A stretch of 64,000 bases of DNA from Myxococcus sp. CA023 (GTDB lineage Bacteria; Myxococcota; Myxococcia; Myxococcales; Myxococcaceae), in NCBI RefSeq assembly GCF_010998615.1, contig NZ_JAAEAH010000045.1:1-64000 (forward strand), given 5' to 3'. The translations under genes were made by a program, and so were the position numbers. Under the pieces are notes generated by a model. The model searched no databases. It saw nothing but the letters and a program-made list of their open reading frames with translations, and had not been told where the DNA came from. Shown here piece by piece: positions 17,569 through 26,937 of this stretch (position 1 is the stretch's first letter; each line of letters opens with the position of its first letter).

Positions 17569-18828
17569 ATGGCTACCGCGCTCCCACAACCTTCCACGTA
17601 TGCCGGACCGGAAGCCCTGGCCGAGGCGGGGGCGCGTCGCCGTGCGTCACGAGGCCGGCTCCGGGTGTTGCTGGTGGATTCGGCGCCGGGCGCGCAGGCC
17701 GTGCTGGCCGCTGCGCTGGCGGAAGCGGGCTTCGAAGTCCTGTTGGTCGCGGGCGCGCAGGCCGCGCTGGCGTCGCTGGCGGAAGGCGGCACGGCGCCTC
17801 AGTTGGTCGTCACCGAGGTGGAGCTCCAGGACGGAGACGGCTTCAGCCTGTGTGGCCAGGTTCGCGCGGACGCGCGCACGGCGCACCTGCCGGTGCTGCT
17901 GCTGGCTCGGCGTGAAGAGGAGTTCCACCGGGACCTGGCGGGCGGTGTGGGCGCGGACGACTATCTGGCCCATCCTGTGGACGCGCGAGACGTGGTGGCG
18001 CTGGCCCGGCTCAAGGCGGGCCGGTGCAGCGGTGACGCGGCCTTCGAGTCGGACACGCAGCGGCTGCCGCTGACGGACGTGGCGCGTGCGCTGCTGGCGG
18101 GCGTCCGCTCTGGCCGCGTGATGATGGCGGAGGGCCAGGGCTGGTTCGCCTTCCGGCACGGCCTGGTGGTGGACGCCGTCTTCAATGGCGAGCGCGGCAG
18201 CCTGGCCTTCCGGCGGATGCTCTGCTTCGGCGCGGGGGACTACTCGGTGATGCTGGGGCCCGAACTGCACAAGGGCTCGTTCACCATGGACCGCCCGTAC
18301 CTGTGCGAGACGGTGCTGCAGGGGCTGGAGCGCTTCGACGCGCTGCGTGCCCGAGGCCTGCCGCTGGCATCGCGGCTGACGGTGGACTTCGCCCGGCTGG
18401 CGGAGATGTTGGCGTCGTTGCCGGAGGACGTGGGCGAAGTGGTGCGCCTCTTCGATGGGCGCCGCACGCTGCGCGCCATGTTGCTGGAGTGCCAGTTCCC
18501 GGAGGCGGTGGCGTACGAGGCGTCCACGCGGCTGTTCGCGCTGGGCATCCTGGTGCCCGCGTGCCTGCTGGAGGAACGCGAGCGGGCGCGCTGTGGCGCC
18601 ACGGTGCCTGGCTTCTTCGAGCCCGAGCCCTCCGTGGACGCCGTGCCGGTGGATGCGCGGGAGCCGGCCCCCGCTGCCTGCGGTGGGGATGGGGCCTCCG
18701 CGCCCTTCACCCTGGTCGGAGGCTCGCAGCCTCCCGTCATCCTGGACTTCCCCAAGAAGGTCCCCGGCGCGCCGAGTGGCGCGGAGGGCCTGGAGGGGGC
18801 TGTCCGGTCCGACGACGCAGGCGTTTGA
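17569..18828 (+). CDS. Pseudo-receiver protein with a DUF4388/PATAN-type domain
   Basis: The product has 419 residues. Residues 30-140 have the receiver fold (LRVLLVDSAP, LVVTEVELQDGDGFSLC, HLPVLLLA, ADDYLAHP), but the key positions are changed. The acidic pair is Asp37-Ser38, the phospho-acceptor is Glu83 and the conserved Lys is His135, so it is unlikely to be phosphorylated. Residues 155-260 resemble the DUF4388 (PATAN) domain common in myxobacterial signalling proteins (LTDVARALLAGVRSGRVMM, GLVVDAVFNGERGSLAF). The C-terminal part has another helical module (LFDGRRTLRAMLLECQF) and an acidic Pro-rich tail. It probably acts as a protein-protein adaptor. A second DUF4388 protein lies at 29041. 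Confidence 0.7.
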   Translation: MATALPQPSTYAGPEALAEAGARRRASRGRLRVLLVDSAPGAQAVLAAALAEAGFEVLLVAGAQAALASLAEGGTAPQLVVTEVELQDGDGFSLCGQVRADARTAHLPVLLLARREEEFHRDLAGGVGADDYLAHPVDARDVVALARLKAGRCSGDAAFESDTQRLPLTDVARALLAGVRSGRVMMAEGQGWFAFRHGLVVDAVFNGERGSLAFRRMLCFGAGDYSVMLGPELHKGSFTMDRPYLCETVLQGLERFDALRARGLPLASRLTVDFARLAEMLASLPEDVGEVVRLFDGRRTLRAMLLECQFPEAVAYEASTRLFALGILVPACLLEERERARCGATVPGFFEPEPSVDAVPVDAREPAPAACGGDGASAPFTLVGGSQPPVILDFPKKVPGAPSGAEGLEGAVRSDDAGV

Positions 18829-18914
18829 AGGGTTTGACTCGGCGGCCCTCGGTAGGGGACAAGGCCCGGCGCGGGGTGCTCCATCCGCTGGGCGCCCGCT
18901 GAGGCACACCCACC

Positions 18915-19664
18915 ATGTCCGGTCACAATCGGTGGTCGAAGATCAAGCGCCAGAAGGCCGCGATGGGCGCGACCAAGGGGAAGCTGTACTCCAAGGTCGT
19001 CAAGGAAATCACCGTCGCAGCGCGGCTCGGGGGCGGTGAGCCCTCCGGCAATGCCCGTCTGCGCGTCGCGCTCGCCGCGGCCCGCGAGGCCAACATCCCG
19101 AAGGACACCATCGAGCGCGCCATCAAGAAGGGCACGGGCGAGCTGGAGGGAGAGAACTACGAGGAGGTGACGTATGAGGGCTATGGCCCCGGCGGCGTCG
19201 CCATCCTGGTGGAGTGCCTCACCGACAACCGCAACCGGACCGCGGCCGACATGCGCTCCACGTTCAGCGCGTACGGGGGCAACCTGGGCGCCGAGGGCGC
19301 GGTGGCCTGGATGTTCCAGAAGAAGGGCGTCATCAGCGTGAAGCCCGGCCCCTCCGAGGACCAGGTGATGGAGCAGGCCATCGACGCGGGCGCCGAGGAC
19401 GTCATCATGCTGGGGGACGAAGGCTCCGAAGTGCGCACCGCGGCGGCGGACCTGCACACGGTGGCGGGACGGCTCCAGGAGTCGGGTCTGCCGCTGGGGC
19501 AGCAGCGGTGGGTGTTCCTCCCCCAGAACACCGTCGCGCTGGACGTGGACACGGCGAAGAAGCTCCTGAAGCTGCTGGACGCGCTCGAGGAGAACGACGA
19601 CGTGCAGAACGTGCACGGGAACTACGAAATCGAAGACGCGATGCTGGATTCGTTGTTGCAGTAG
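18915..19664 (+). CDS. yebC: YebC/PmpR/TACO1-family protein
   Basis: The product has 249 residues, the family length. The start (MSGHNRWSKIKRQKAAMGATKGKLYSK) and the segments IPKDTIERAIKKG, YEGYGPGGVAILVE and TDNRNRTAADMRSTF are diagnostic. The family was first described as transcription regulators; more recent work points to a role in translation through difficult proline stretches. It is the first gene of a yebC-ruvC-ruvA run, a widespread arrangement, with ruvC starting 24 bp downstream. Confidence 0.95.
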   Translation: MSGHNRWSKIKRQKAAMGATKGKLYSKVVKEITVAARLGGGEPSGNARLRVALAAAREANIPKDTIERAIKKGTGELEGENYEEVTYEGYGPGGVAILVECLTDNRNRTAADMRSTFSAYGGNLGAEGAVAWMFQKKGVISVKPGPSEDQVMEQAIDAGAEDVIMLGDEGSEVRTAAADLHTVAGRLQESGLPLGQQRWVFLPQNTVALDVDTAKKLLKLLDALEENDDVQNVHGNYEIEDAMLDSLLQ

Positions 19665-19688
19665 CGGAGTCCTGGAACGGAGTGGAAC

Positions 19689-20264
19689 GTGCGCGTGCTT
19701 GGCGTTGACCCGGGAAGCCGGTTCATGGGCTTCGGGGTGGTGGAGGAGAAGCGGGGCCGGCTGGTGCACGTGGGCCACGGCGTCATCAAGGGCGACCCGG
19801 CGCTGCCGCTGTCGGACCGCCTGCGGGACTTGCACGGCGCCCTGACGGCGGCCCTGGTGAAATACCGCCCGGCCGCGGTGGCGGTGGAAGGCGTGTTCAC
19901 CTTCCGCAACGCACGCAGCGCGCTGGTGCTGGGGCATGCACGCGGCGTCGCGCTGCTGGCGGCGGCGCAGGCGGGGTTGCCCGTCTTCGAATACGCGCCG
20001 GCGAAGGTGAAGAAGGCGGTGGGGGCGGGCGGCGCGGACGGGAAGGACGCGGTGGCGCGGATGGTGCGGACTTTCCTGGAGCTGGATGCGTCGGTGCTGG
20101 AGCGCGCGGACGCGAGTGATGCGCTGGCGGTGGCGCTGTGCCACCTCAACCATGGGCGGGCCGCGGTACCGGCGGCGTCCGCGTCGGGCAAGAAGCGCAA
20201 GGGCGCGGCGGCGCTGCTGGCGGACCGGCTGGCGCCCGCGTACCGGCGTCCGGAGGCGAGATGA
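19689..20264 (+). CDS. ruvC: RuvC, Holliday junction endonuclease
   Basis: The product has 191 residues from a GTG start. RuvC cuts Holliday junctions symmetrically, guided by the RuvAB motor. The four acidic active-site residues are visible: Asp in VLGVDPGS, Glu in VAVEGVF, and two Asp in RADASDALAVALCH. The C-terminus is basic (SGKKRKG). Its stop overlaps the ruvA ATG (ATGA), indicating translational coupling. Confidence 0.95.
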   Translation: MRVLGVDPGSRFMGFGVVEEKRGRLVHVGHGVIKGDPALPLSDRLRDLHGALTAALVKYRPAAVAVEGVFTFRNARSALVLGHARGVALLAAAQAGLPVFEYAPAKVKKAVGAGGADGKDAVARMVRTFLELDASVLERADASDALAVALCHLNHGRAAVPAASASGKKRKGAAALLADRLAPAYRRPEAR

Positions 20265-20869
20265 TTTCGCGGTTGCGTGGGACGGTGTTGGAGAAGGACC
20301 TGGAGGACGCCACCATCGACGTGGGCGGCGTGGGCTACCGGGTGAACTTCTCCTCACTGTCGCTGGGGAAGCTGCCGGCGGAGGGACAGCCAGTGGACGT
20401 GCGCGTGCGCACCGTGGTGCGTGAGGACGCCTTCGACCTCTTCGGCTTCCTGACGAAGGGCGAGGAAGAGGTATTCCTGCTGCTCAACAGCGTGTCGCGG
20501 GTGGGGCCTCGGCTGTCGTTGATGGTGCTGTCCGGCATGGAGGTACCGGAGCTGGTGGCGGCGCTGTCGCGGGGCGAGGTGGCGCGGCTGGCGAAGATTC
20601 ACGGCGTGGGCAAGAAGACCGCTGAGCGGCTGGTGCTGGAGCTCAAGGACAAGGTGAAGACGATTCACCTGGAAGCGGTGTCGCGTGGGACCGCGCCGCC
20701 CGCCGTCAGCGGCGCCCATGCGGACCTGGTCTCCGCGCTGCTCAACCTTGGCTACAAGCAGCCCCAGGCGGAGAAGGCCGCGGACCTGGCCAGCGAACGG
20801 CTGGGGGCGGAGGCCACCTTCCAGGCGCTGTTCCGCGAGGCCCTCAAGGCGCTCCGCTCCGGTGGCTGA
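20261..20869 (+). CDS. ruvA: RuvA, Holliday junction branch-migration subunit
   Basis: The product has 202 residues. RuvA tetramers bind the four-way junction and load the RuvB motor. The N-terminal OB fold (MISRLRGTVLE, IDVGGVGYRVNF), the helix-hairpin-helix pair (LNSVSRVGPRLSLMVLSG; LAKIHGVGKKTAERLVLELKDK) and the small C-terminal RuvB-contact domain (DLVSALLNLGYKQPQAEKA) are all present. It overlaps ruvC by four bases. ruvB is about 3 kb downstream rather than adjacent. Confidence 0.95.
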   Translation: MISRLRGTVLEKDLEDATIDVGGVGYRVNFSSLSLGKLPAEGQPVDVRVRTVVREDAFDLFGFLTKGEEEVFLLLNSVSRVGPRLSLMVLSGMEVPELVAALSRGEVARLAKIHGVGKKTAERLVLELKDKVKTIHLEAVSRGTAPPAVSGAHADLVSALLNLGYKQPQAEKAADLASERLGAEATFQALFREALKALRSGG

Positions 20870-20913
20870 TCGCTACGACACATCGGGTGTGACGGCGCTG
20901 TGACGGCAAAATC

Positions 20914-20987
20914 CGGGAGAACGGCTGGGCCGTACCGTCCTCTCTCCCGTTGAGAGCTTGAAAGACGCTGGGGCCAGAAGGCCCCAG
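20914..20987 (+). terminator. Two hairpins after ruvA
   Basis: CGGGAGA (20914-20920) pairs with TCTCCCG (20943-20949). CTGGGGCC (20968-20975) pairs perfectly with GGCCCCAG (20980-20987) around an AGAA loop. They lie 45-120 bp after the ruvA stop. The second is the better terminator candidate, although no long T-run follows. The rest of the gap to 21128 shows no gene. Confidence 0.45.
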
Positions 20988-21127
20988 TGTTGCCCTGTCT
21001 GCAGAAGTCGTCAGGCGTCGCGTGATGACGGACAGCAGACGCGATTTCCTACCCGAGTCCGAGTAGGAGCATCCGGCATGGGTGACACTTTCCAGCTCCA
21101 GCGGCGAGGGCCGGCACGGCGCCGAGG

Positions 21128-22669
21128 ATGAGGGTTGCATACATGACGTCATGGCGTGCCATTCCTGTGGGGTTGTTGCTGCTTTGCGGGGGAGCGGCGG
21201 GGTGTGAGTCGCTGGTGGAAGGTGATGCGGGGGAGGAATGGGCGCGGGCTGTTCCCGGGTCGCAGGCATCTGTCGACGTGTCGACGGAGTCGTCGGGGCG
21301 CAAGGAACCCGTCCTGTTTCCGCAGCCCTGGGCGGTGTGCAGCGACACGGCCCAGCGGCTGCGTGACATCCGACCGGGACTGACAGGTTCGCAGCCGCAG
21401 GAGCTGGCGCGGGCGGGCGAGGTGCTCGTCTTCAGCGCGGATGACGGCGTGAGTGGCCGCGAGCTGTGGGCCAGCATCGACGGGGCGCGGCAGACGCTCC
21501 GGCTGAAGGACCTGCGGCCGGGGCCGGCGGGTTCGCAGCCTCGGAACCTGACGCGGGTGGGGCCCTGGGTCTTCTTCGTCGCGGACGACGGCGTGCATGG
21601 CGCGGAGCTGTGGCGCACGGACGGCACGGCGGACGGCACGGTGCTGGTGCGGGACGTGCGGCGTGGGACGGTGGGCGCGGCGCCGGAGTTCCTCACCGAG
21701 GTGGACGGCGCCCTCTACTTCACGGCGGATGACGGGGTGTCCGGCCGCGAGCTGTGGCGCACCGACGGCACGGAGAAGGGCACGGAGCGGGTGCACGAAT
21801 TCCTGCCCGGCGCGGGTTCGCTCGCCCTGAGCCAGTTGACGGCGTGGGGCAAGGGCCTGGCGCTGGTGTCCGCCAACGCCGCGGAGACGGTGCTCTGGTG
21901 GGTGGACCGCCAGGGCTGGCCGACGCGGCTGTTCTCCCAGCAGGGCGCCGGGGTGATTTTCGGGCTGACGCCGGCGGGCCGGCACCTGTTCTTCCTGTTG
22001 GACCCGGGCACGGAGCAGGCCGAACTGTGGGTGGCGCGCACGGCCCCGCCGTCGGCCGAGCGGGTGCGGACCTTTCCAGGGGACTACCCGGCGTACCTCG
22101 CCGCGCTGGATGACACGCTGTACTTCCTGGCGGGTGCGAGCGACTGGTACGGCAACCCAGGCGACGCGATGCACGGCGGCGAGCTGTGGCGCAGTGACGG
22201 CTCGGTGGAGGGCACGAGGCTCGTCGGGGACCTCTGGCGGGGACCCCAGGGTTCGATGCCCAAGGAGCTGGTCGCGCTGGGCGGCGAGCTGTACTTCACC
22301 GCGGACGACGGCGTGCACGGCCGCGAGCTGTGGCGGACCGACGGCACGGCGCAGGGCACGATGATGGTGCGCGACATCGCGCCGGGGCCGGTGGGCAGCG
22401 CGCCCACGGGGCTCAAGGCCGAGTCCGGCTGGTTGTTCTTCTCGGCGGAGACGGCGGGGCACGGGCGCGAGGTCTGGTACAGCGCCGGCCGCCCCTGGGT
22501 GACGAGCCGGCTGCTGGACATCGCGCCGGGGGCCGCGTCGTCGAACCCGTTCAACTTCGTGCGCGCCGGCTTCAACATCTTCTTCGCCGCGTCGGACAGA
22601 GACAGGGACCAGGAGTTGTACGCGGTGCCCTTCCGCCCCTGGTGGCTCTGCTTCAGCCGGGACTGCTGA
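21128..22669 (+). CDS. ELWxTDGT-repeat lipoprotein
   Basis: The product has 513 residues; a second ATG at 21143 is an equally good start. It has a lipoprotein signal (AIPVGLLLLCGGAAGC, Cys26 from the first Met). The mature part is a string of blade-like repeats with YFTADDGVxGRELWRTDGTxxGT followed by RDIxPGxxGSxP. Clear copies occur at five or more places and degenerate ones fill the gaps. Such ELWxTDGT repeats are common in secreted myxobacterial proteins and probably form a beta-propeller. The function is unknown; an exposed binding scaffold is the simplest guess. It ends four bases before the stop of the convergent neighbour. Confidence 0.75.
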   Translation: MRVAYMTSWRAIPVGLLLLCGGAAGCESLVEGDAGEEWARAVPGSQASVDVSTESSGRKEPVLFPQPWAVCSDTAQRLRDIRPGLTGSQPQELARAGEVLVFSADDGVSGRELWASIDGARQTLRLKDLRPGPAGSQPRNLTRVGPWVFFVADDGVHGAELWRTDGTADGTVLVRDVRRGTVGAAPEFLTEVDGALYFTADDGVSGRELWRTDGTEKGTERVHEFLPGAGSLALSQLTAWGKGLALVSANAAETVLWWVDRQGWPTRLFSQQGAGVIFGLTPAGRHLFFLLDPGTEQAELWVARTAPPSAERVRTFPGDYPAYLAALDDTLYFLAGASDWYGNPGDAMHGGELWRSDGSVEGTRLVGDLWRGPQGSMPKELVALGGELYFTADDGVHGRELWRTDGTAQGTMMVRDIAPGPVGSAPTGLKAESGWLFFSAETAGHGREVWYSAGRPWVTSRLLDIAPGAASSNPFNFVRAGFNIFFAASDRDRDQELYAVPFRPWWLCFSRDC

Positions 22670-22672
22670 GCG

Positions 22673-23752
22673 CTAGGCGGCCCGCCGTGACGCGGGGGTG
22701 GGCCGCACGTCGCCGAAGTTGGGCGCGGGCAGGACGATGGTGGGCGACAACCCGGGCGCCATGACGTGCGCGGTGAGCTGCGAGGACGGGTGGAAGTTGA
22801 TGAACGCGCCCTCCACGGAGGACGTGCCCGCGAACAGCTTCTCCACCACCATGGAGGAGTACTGGTCCAGGGAGTCCTCGCGCGTGTTTCCGTTGAGGAC
22901 GACCTCCCAGCCCATGTGCTCGGCGAAGCGCCGCACGCCGGGGATGGCGGACTGGAGCGGCGTGTAGCTCTCCGTGGCCACGCCATTCTCGCTGGTGACG
23001 AACACCTCGCGCGAGGTGGCCACCGCCAGCGACATGTTGCCGCGCGTGTGGCCGGGCGTGCTCAGCAGCGCCGCGCCCTGGCCCAGCCACACGTCACCGT
23101 CCAGCAGCACCACGCGCTCGCGGGGGATGTCGGCGCCGCCCGGGACGAGCCACACCGCCTGCATGGGGTGCGGCTCCAGGGCCACCTCCCATTCGGCGCG
23201 CTGCACCAGCAGCCGTGCCCGGGGGAAGTACGCGGGCATGCCGTCACCGCCCAGCCAGCCGCGCAGGTCCTGGATGTGGAGGTGGTCGAAGGCCAGGTAG
23301 TCCACATCCGCCGGGATGAGGCCCAGCGCGGCCAGGTGGCTCTGCACCGAGCCGTGTCGCGTGGACATCACCTTGTCTGAGACGAAGGCGCCGTAGCGCT
23401 CGCGCAGCGCGCGGTAGAAGGGGGCGGAGACGCCGCGTTCGTAGTCGGAGGGGTTGAACAGCAGCGTGCGCCGCGCGCCCTCCCGGTCCACGAACTGCAC
23501 CACCTGCATCCGGTTCGTCAGCATGACGTAGGGCGCCGGAGACGACGCCGCGCCGCTGAAGGCGAACTGGGCGGGGTAGGGGAAGGTGACGAGGTCGCAG
23601 GTGGCCACCGCGGCCACCGGGCCTTCCCTCACAAAGGCCTCCCGCGCATCCAACGCGGCCCGGCGGAGCTTCTGGAGCCGGAGCCCGGGCACGGGTTCGG
23701 CGCGCGCGCCGGCCAGGGAGGGGAGGGGACGAAACGCAGGGCTCGTGTTCAT
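22673..23752 (-). CDS. Metallo-beta-lactamase-fold hydrolase
   Basis: The product has 359 residues from an ATG at 23752; the open frame upstream to 24085 overlaps the ruvB start region and is not convincing. The fold is shown by [15 protein letters not shown] (His157 and His159), then [16 protein letters not shown] and a later segment with [12 protein letters not shown]. The first motif is shifted from the classic HxHxDH: Gln161-Asp162 replaces Asp-His, so metal use may be altered or the subfamily distinct. There is no signal peptide. The substrate cannot be deduced. It is divergent from ruvB. Confidence 0.75.
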   Translation of the reverse strand: MNTSPAFRPLPSLAGARAEPVPGLRLQKLRRAALDAREAFVREGPVAAVATCDLVTFPYPAQFAFSGAASSPAPYVMLTNRMQVVQFVDREGARRTLLFNPSDYERGVSAPFYRALRERYGAFVSDKVMSTRHGSVQSHLAALGLIPADVDYLAFDHLHIQDLRGWLGGDGMPAYFPRARLLVQRAEWEVALEPHPMQAVWLVPGGADIPRERVVLLDGDVWLGQGAALLSTPGHTRGNMSLAVATSREVFVTSENGVATESYTPLQSAIPGVRRFAEHMGWEVVLNGNTREDSLDQYSSMVVEKLFAGTSSVEGAFINFHPSSQLTAHVMAPGLSPTIVLPAPNFGDVRPTPASRRAA

Positions 23753-23960
23753 GCGGTCTCCAGGCTCGACTTTCGCACACGGCAGGCGCACTTCAATCGC
23801 CTCGGAGTATCGGCGGGGGGCTGTGCCTGGAACGCTGGGAGAGGGGCCCACCTTCCCCTGCCCGCGCCCGCCTGGCTGGCGGGCCCGGCGGCCCACTGGA
23901 TGTATCGCCGCCAGATGTGCGGCGACACGCGCGGCCTTCCTGTATAGGGTCCGGATGGTC

Positions 23961-24986
23961 ATGGCGAGGAAGTCCGACACACTCTCGGAAGACGTCCTGC
24001 CCGAGGACGTCCGGCTCGAGGCTTCCCTGCGTCCGCGCTCGTTCGACGAGTACGTGGGCCAGGGGCCCGTCGTCGAAAAGCTCAAGGTCTACGTGCAGGC
24101 CGCGCGCAGCCGGGGCGAAGCCCTGGACCACTGCCTGTTCTCCGGCCCGCCGGGCCTGGGCAAGACGTCGCTGGCGCACATCATCGCGAACGAGCTGGGC
24201 GTGGGAATCCACGTCACGAGCGGCCCCGCCCTGGAGCGCAAGGGGGACCTCGCGGGCCTGCTCACCAACCTCGACGCGCGCGACGTGCTCTTCATCGATG
24301 AAATCCACCGCCTCAACGCCGCCGTGGAGGAATACCTCTACCCGGCCATGGAGGACTTCCGGCTGGACATCACCATCGACACCGGGCCCGCCGCCCGGGC
24401 GATGAAGATTGATTTGCCGCCCTTCACGTTGATTGGCGCCACCACGCGCACCGGCCTGCTCACCTCGCCGCTGCGCGACCGCTTCCAGATTCAGGAACGG
24501 CTGGAGTACTACGACGCCAAGGCACTGGAGAGCATCCTCCACCGCTCCGCGCGCATCCTGGGCATTCCCCTGGACAAGGAAGCCGCGCGCGAAGTGGCCA
24601 GCCGCTCGCGGGGCACGCCGCGCATCACCAACCGGCTGCTGCGCCGGCTACGTGATTTCGCGGAGGTGGAAGGCAATGGCAGAATCACCCTGGAGCTGGC
24701 GCAGAAGTCGCTGGACAGGCTCGGGGTGGACGCCAGCGGCCTGGACTCCATGGACCGCAAGATTCTGCTGACCATCCTCGACAAGTTCGGCGGCGGCCCG
24801 GTGGGCGTGGAGACCATCGCCGCCAGCGTGGGCGAGCAGCGCGATACCATCGAGGACGTGTACGAGCCCTTCCTGATGCAGGAAGGCTTCCTCCAGCGTA
24901 CGCCGCGGGGCCGGATGGCCACGCACCGCACGTACCAATATTTCAAGAAGCAACCACCGCCCACGCCCCAGGGCAGCCTCTTCTGA
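23961..24986 (+). CDS. ruvB: RuvB, Holliday junction branch-migration ATPase
   Basis: The product has 341 residues from the ATG at 23961 (MARKSDTL); an ATG two codons earlier is possible. It is an AAA+ hexameric motor driving junction migration with RuvA. Walker A is [12 protein letters not shown], Walker [10 protein letters not shown], sensor 1 GATTRTGLL, arginine finger region SPLRDRF and sensor 2 [13 protein letters not shown]. The winged helix follows ([21 protein letters not shown]). It is separated from ruvCA by two genes but lies on the same strand. Confidence 0.96.
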   Translation: MARKSDTLSEDVLPEDVRLEASLRPRSFDEYVGQGPVVEKLKVYVQAARSRGEALDHCLFSGPPGLGKTSLAHIIANELGVGIHVTSGPALERKGDLAGLLTNLDARDVLFIDEIHRLNAAVEEYLYPAMEDFRLDITIDTGPAARAMKIDLPPFTLIGATTRTGLLTSPLRDRFQIQERLEYYDAKALESILHRSARILGIPLDKEAAREVASRSRGTPRITNRLLRRLRDFAEVEGNGRITLELAQKSLDRLGVDASGLDSMDRKILLTILDKFGGGPVGVETIAASVGEQRDTIEDVYEPFLMQEGFLQRTPRGRMATHRTYQYFKKQPPPTPQGSLF

Positions 24987-24992
24987 GATGCC

Positions 24993-26468
24993 ATGAGCCA
25001 GGACACGCCTTCCTCACCGCCCCGCGTCCCCCGCGACTTCTACGCCGACCTGATGCGCGCTTCCCAGACGTCGCGCGCCGGCTTCCTCGCCGAACGCGAG
25101 CGCTGGCTGCGTGGCGTGCCCGTGGAGGGGCGGGAGGAGCTGCTGTTCGAGTTCGAGATGCTGCTGCGCGCGGTGGAGCGCTACCTCAACCTCAACACGG
25201 TGGTGGACGCGCGCGACAGGCCGCTCGTCACGCGGGACTTCCGCGAGGAACTGGCGGATGTGCGCGACGCCATGGACCGCGCCATCCGCGTTGCGCGCCA
25301 CCTGCAGGACCCGGACAGCGACCAGAAGATGGTCTTCCGCAAGTACGTGGAGACCCAACTCGCGGACGACCGCGTCCGGCGCGCGCTCATCGAAGAGCAA
25401 CTGGACCAGGAGACGCCGCCCGAAAGCCTCTTCGTGTTGCGCGAGGCCTTCGACGCGCTGAAGAACCTGCTGGACCACCTGCTCAAGTTGCCGGCGGCGA
25501 ACCTCGGCCTGTTCCAGGACGTGGGCAAGCTGTCCCTGCGGGAAATCGTCCTCAACCGCTACTTCCGTCCTTTCCGCCCGTTGGAGTTCCGCGTCGAATA
25601 CGACCGGCTCCGTTCGGTGCGGCTGCTGGACACGCTGGTCACCCTCCAGGAGGAGCAGCGCACCGCCTTCACCACCGCCTTCCTGGGCCTCTTCCGGCTG
25701 CTGCACTACCTGGCCTACGTGGACGCGGAGGAGCAGCCGCCCTTCTCCCGCCGGGTGCGCGTGCTGCTGGCGCTGGTGCGCAGCGAGGCCACCGCGCTGG
25801 CGTCGTGGATGCACTCGGAGCTGTCTCCGAAGGCCGGCTCCAAGTCCCTGCAGGCCGCCACGCTGCGCGCCGCGCGCGACATCGCCCGAGAGACGGAGCG
25901 CGTGGCCCGCGAGGTGCTGGTCAACCTGGACCGCGACGCGGAAGCCCCCTTGCGCGCCGCGTCCGCCTTCACGGCGGTGCTGCGCACGCAGGTGGTGGCG
26001 CTGGTGGAGGCGCTGGCGCCCAACGGGGGCCTGGCCGACGGCGTCTTCGACGAACTGATGAGCCCGCAGGAGGCGGCGCTGCGCCTGCGCAAGGACCTGT
26101 GGGTATACGCCCAGCTGTGCCGCGCCGCGGAGTCCCACTTGCGCGCCGAGGACGTCCCCGCCGCCGAGCGCGTGCTGGACGCCCTCAAGGGCTTCCTGGG
26201 CTACTTCCACGACGGCAGCTACCAACTGCTGCGCTACGGCGACTACGACGCCTTCGACCGCTTCACCTCGCTGCTGGTGGAGCTGCCCTGGCCTCCAGAA
26301 GGGCCTGGCATCCGCGCCCGGCTCGGCGAGGACCTGCGGCGTTTCATCCAGACGCTGGAGTCTACCTTCCACGCCGTCAGCCGCCGCACGCACCTCCAGG
26401 GTCGGGGCTTTGATCGCCCGGACGCAGAAGCCCTGCGGGACAGGTTCCTCACCACCCCCGCACGCTGA
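24993..26468 (+). CDS. Helical protein of unknown function downstream of ruvB
   Basis: The product has 491 residues. The start is six bases after the ruvB stop, so the genes are almost certainly co-transcribed. There is no signal peptide and no clear membrane segment. The sequence is rich in Leu, Arg and Glu and reads as long amphipathic helices throughout (LLFEFEMLLRAVERYLNLN, LADVRDAMDRAIRVARHL, LRKDLWVYAQLCRAAESHL). I do not recognise a domain. The tight link to ruvB could mean a role in DNA repair or chromosome handling, but this is only context. Confidence 0.75.
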   Translation: MSQDTPSSPPRVPRDFYADLMRASQTSRAGFLAERERWLRGVPVEGREELLFEFEMLLRAVERYLNLNTVVDARDRPLVTRDFREELADVRDAMDRAIRVARHLQDPDSDQKMVFRKYVETQLADDRVRRALIEEQLDQETPPESLFVLREAFDALKNLLDHLLKLPAANLGLFQDVGKLSLREIVLNRYFRPFRPLEFRVEYDRLRSVRLLDTLVTLQEEQRTAFTTAFLGLFRLLHYLAYVDAEEQPPFSRRVRVLLALVRSEATALASWMHSELSPKAGSKSLQAATLRAARDIARETERVAREVLVNLDRDAEAPLRAASAFTAVLRTQVVALVEALAPNGGLADGVFDELMSPQEAALRLRKDLWVYAQLCRAAESHLRAEDVPAAERVLDALKGFLGYFHDGSYQLLRYGDYDAFDRFTSLLVELPWPPEGPGIRARLGEDLRRFIQTLESTFHAVSRRTHLQGRGFDRPDAEALRDRFLTTPAR

Positions 26469-26937
26469 TACAGCCCTGTCGTGGTGCTACTGGCCACCCC
26501 GCACGACAGCCCCTGTGTGGGAGGGATTGTCACGGTGGGTGTTTGCGTCGTTGAGTTCCTTGCGCTATGGACGCGCCCGTGTTGCATGGAAGACATGGGT
26601 TGGTGAGGAGGGGGAGGGCGCGGGGATGCCAAGGACGGGGATGACAAATCCCCGACATCGGTGTCGCGGTTCAGGAGGGAATCAGCAATCCGCTACGGGG
26701 GGAGGGGCGCCAGGCCGGAACCGGTGCCCCTGAAGACGCACGAAAAAGCCGAGCAACTCCAAGGGGTTGGAGCCGAATTTCAAGCCCCGCGGCGCTGCCA
26801 GGCATGTCACACGGAAGTGGCATGCTGCTTGCTCGACTCGCGCGTCACATCAGACCACTGATGAACGTTTCCAGCCCCTCCGGCGGGTCTGGAGCGGAAG
26901 CTCCGCAGCACCGAGAAGCCACGAGGCGACACCCACA
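26469..26937 (+). promoter_or_regulatory. 469-bp leader before lpxC with two hairpins
   Basis: No convincing gene is present. CGGGGAT-GACAA-ATCCCCG (26636-26654) is a perfect 7-bp stem with a 5-nt loop. CTCCAA-GGGG-TTGGAG (26757-26772) is a perfect 6-bp stem. Open frames here have poor codon bias. The stretch probably carries the lpxC promoter and a structured leader; no clear -35/-10 pair could be picked. Confidence 0.4.

Noticed and set aside
23753-24085. N-terminal extension of the metallo-beta-lactamase-fold protein
   Set aside because: It overlaps the ruvB start on the other strand and reads as low-complexity; the ATG at 23752 gives a sensible protein start.
26410-26733. Possible small gene between the 24993 gene and lpxC
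   Set aside because: Codon use does not fit the genome, there is no ribosome site, and it overlaps the end of the upstream gene.
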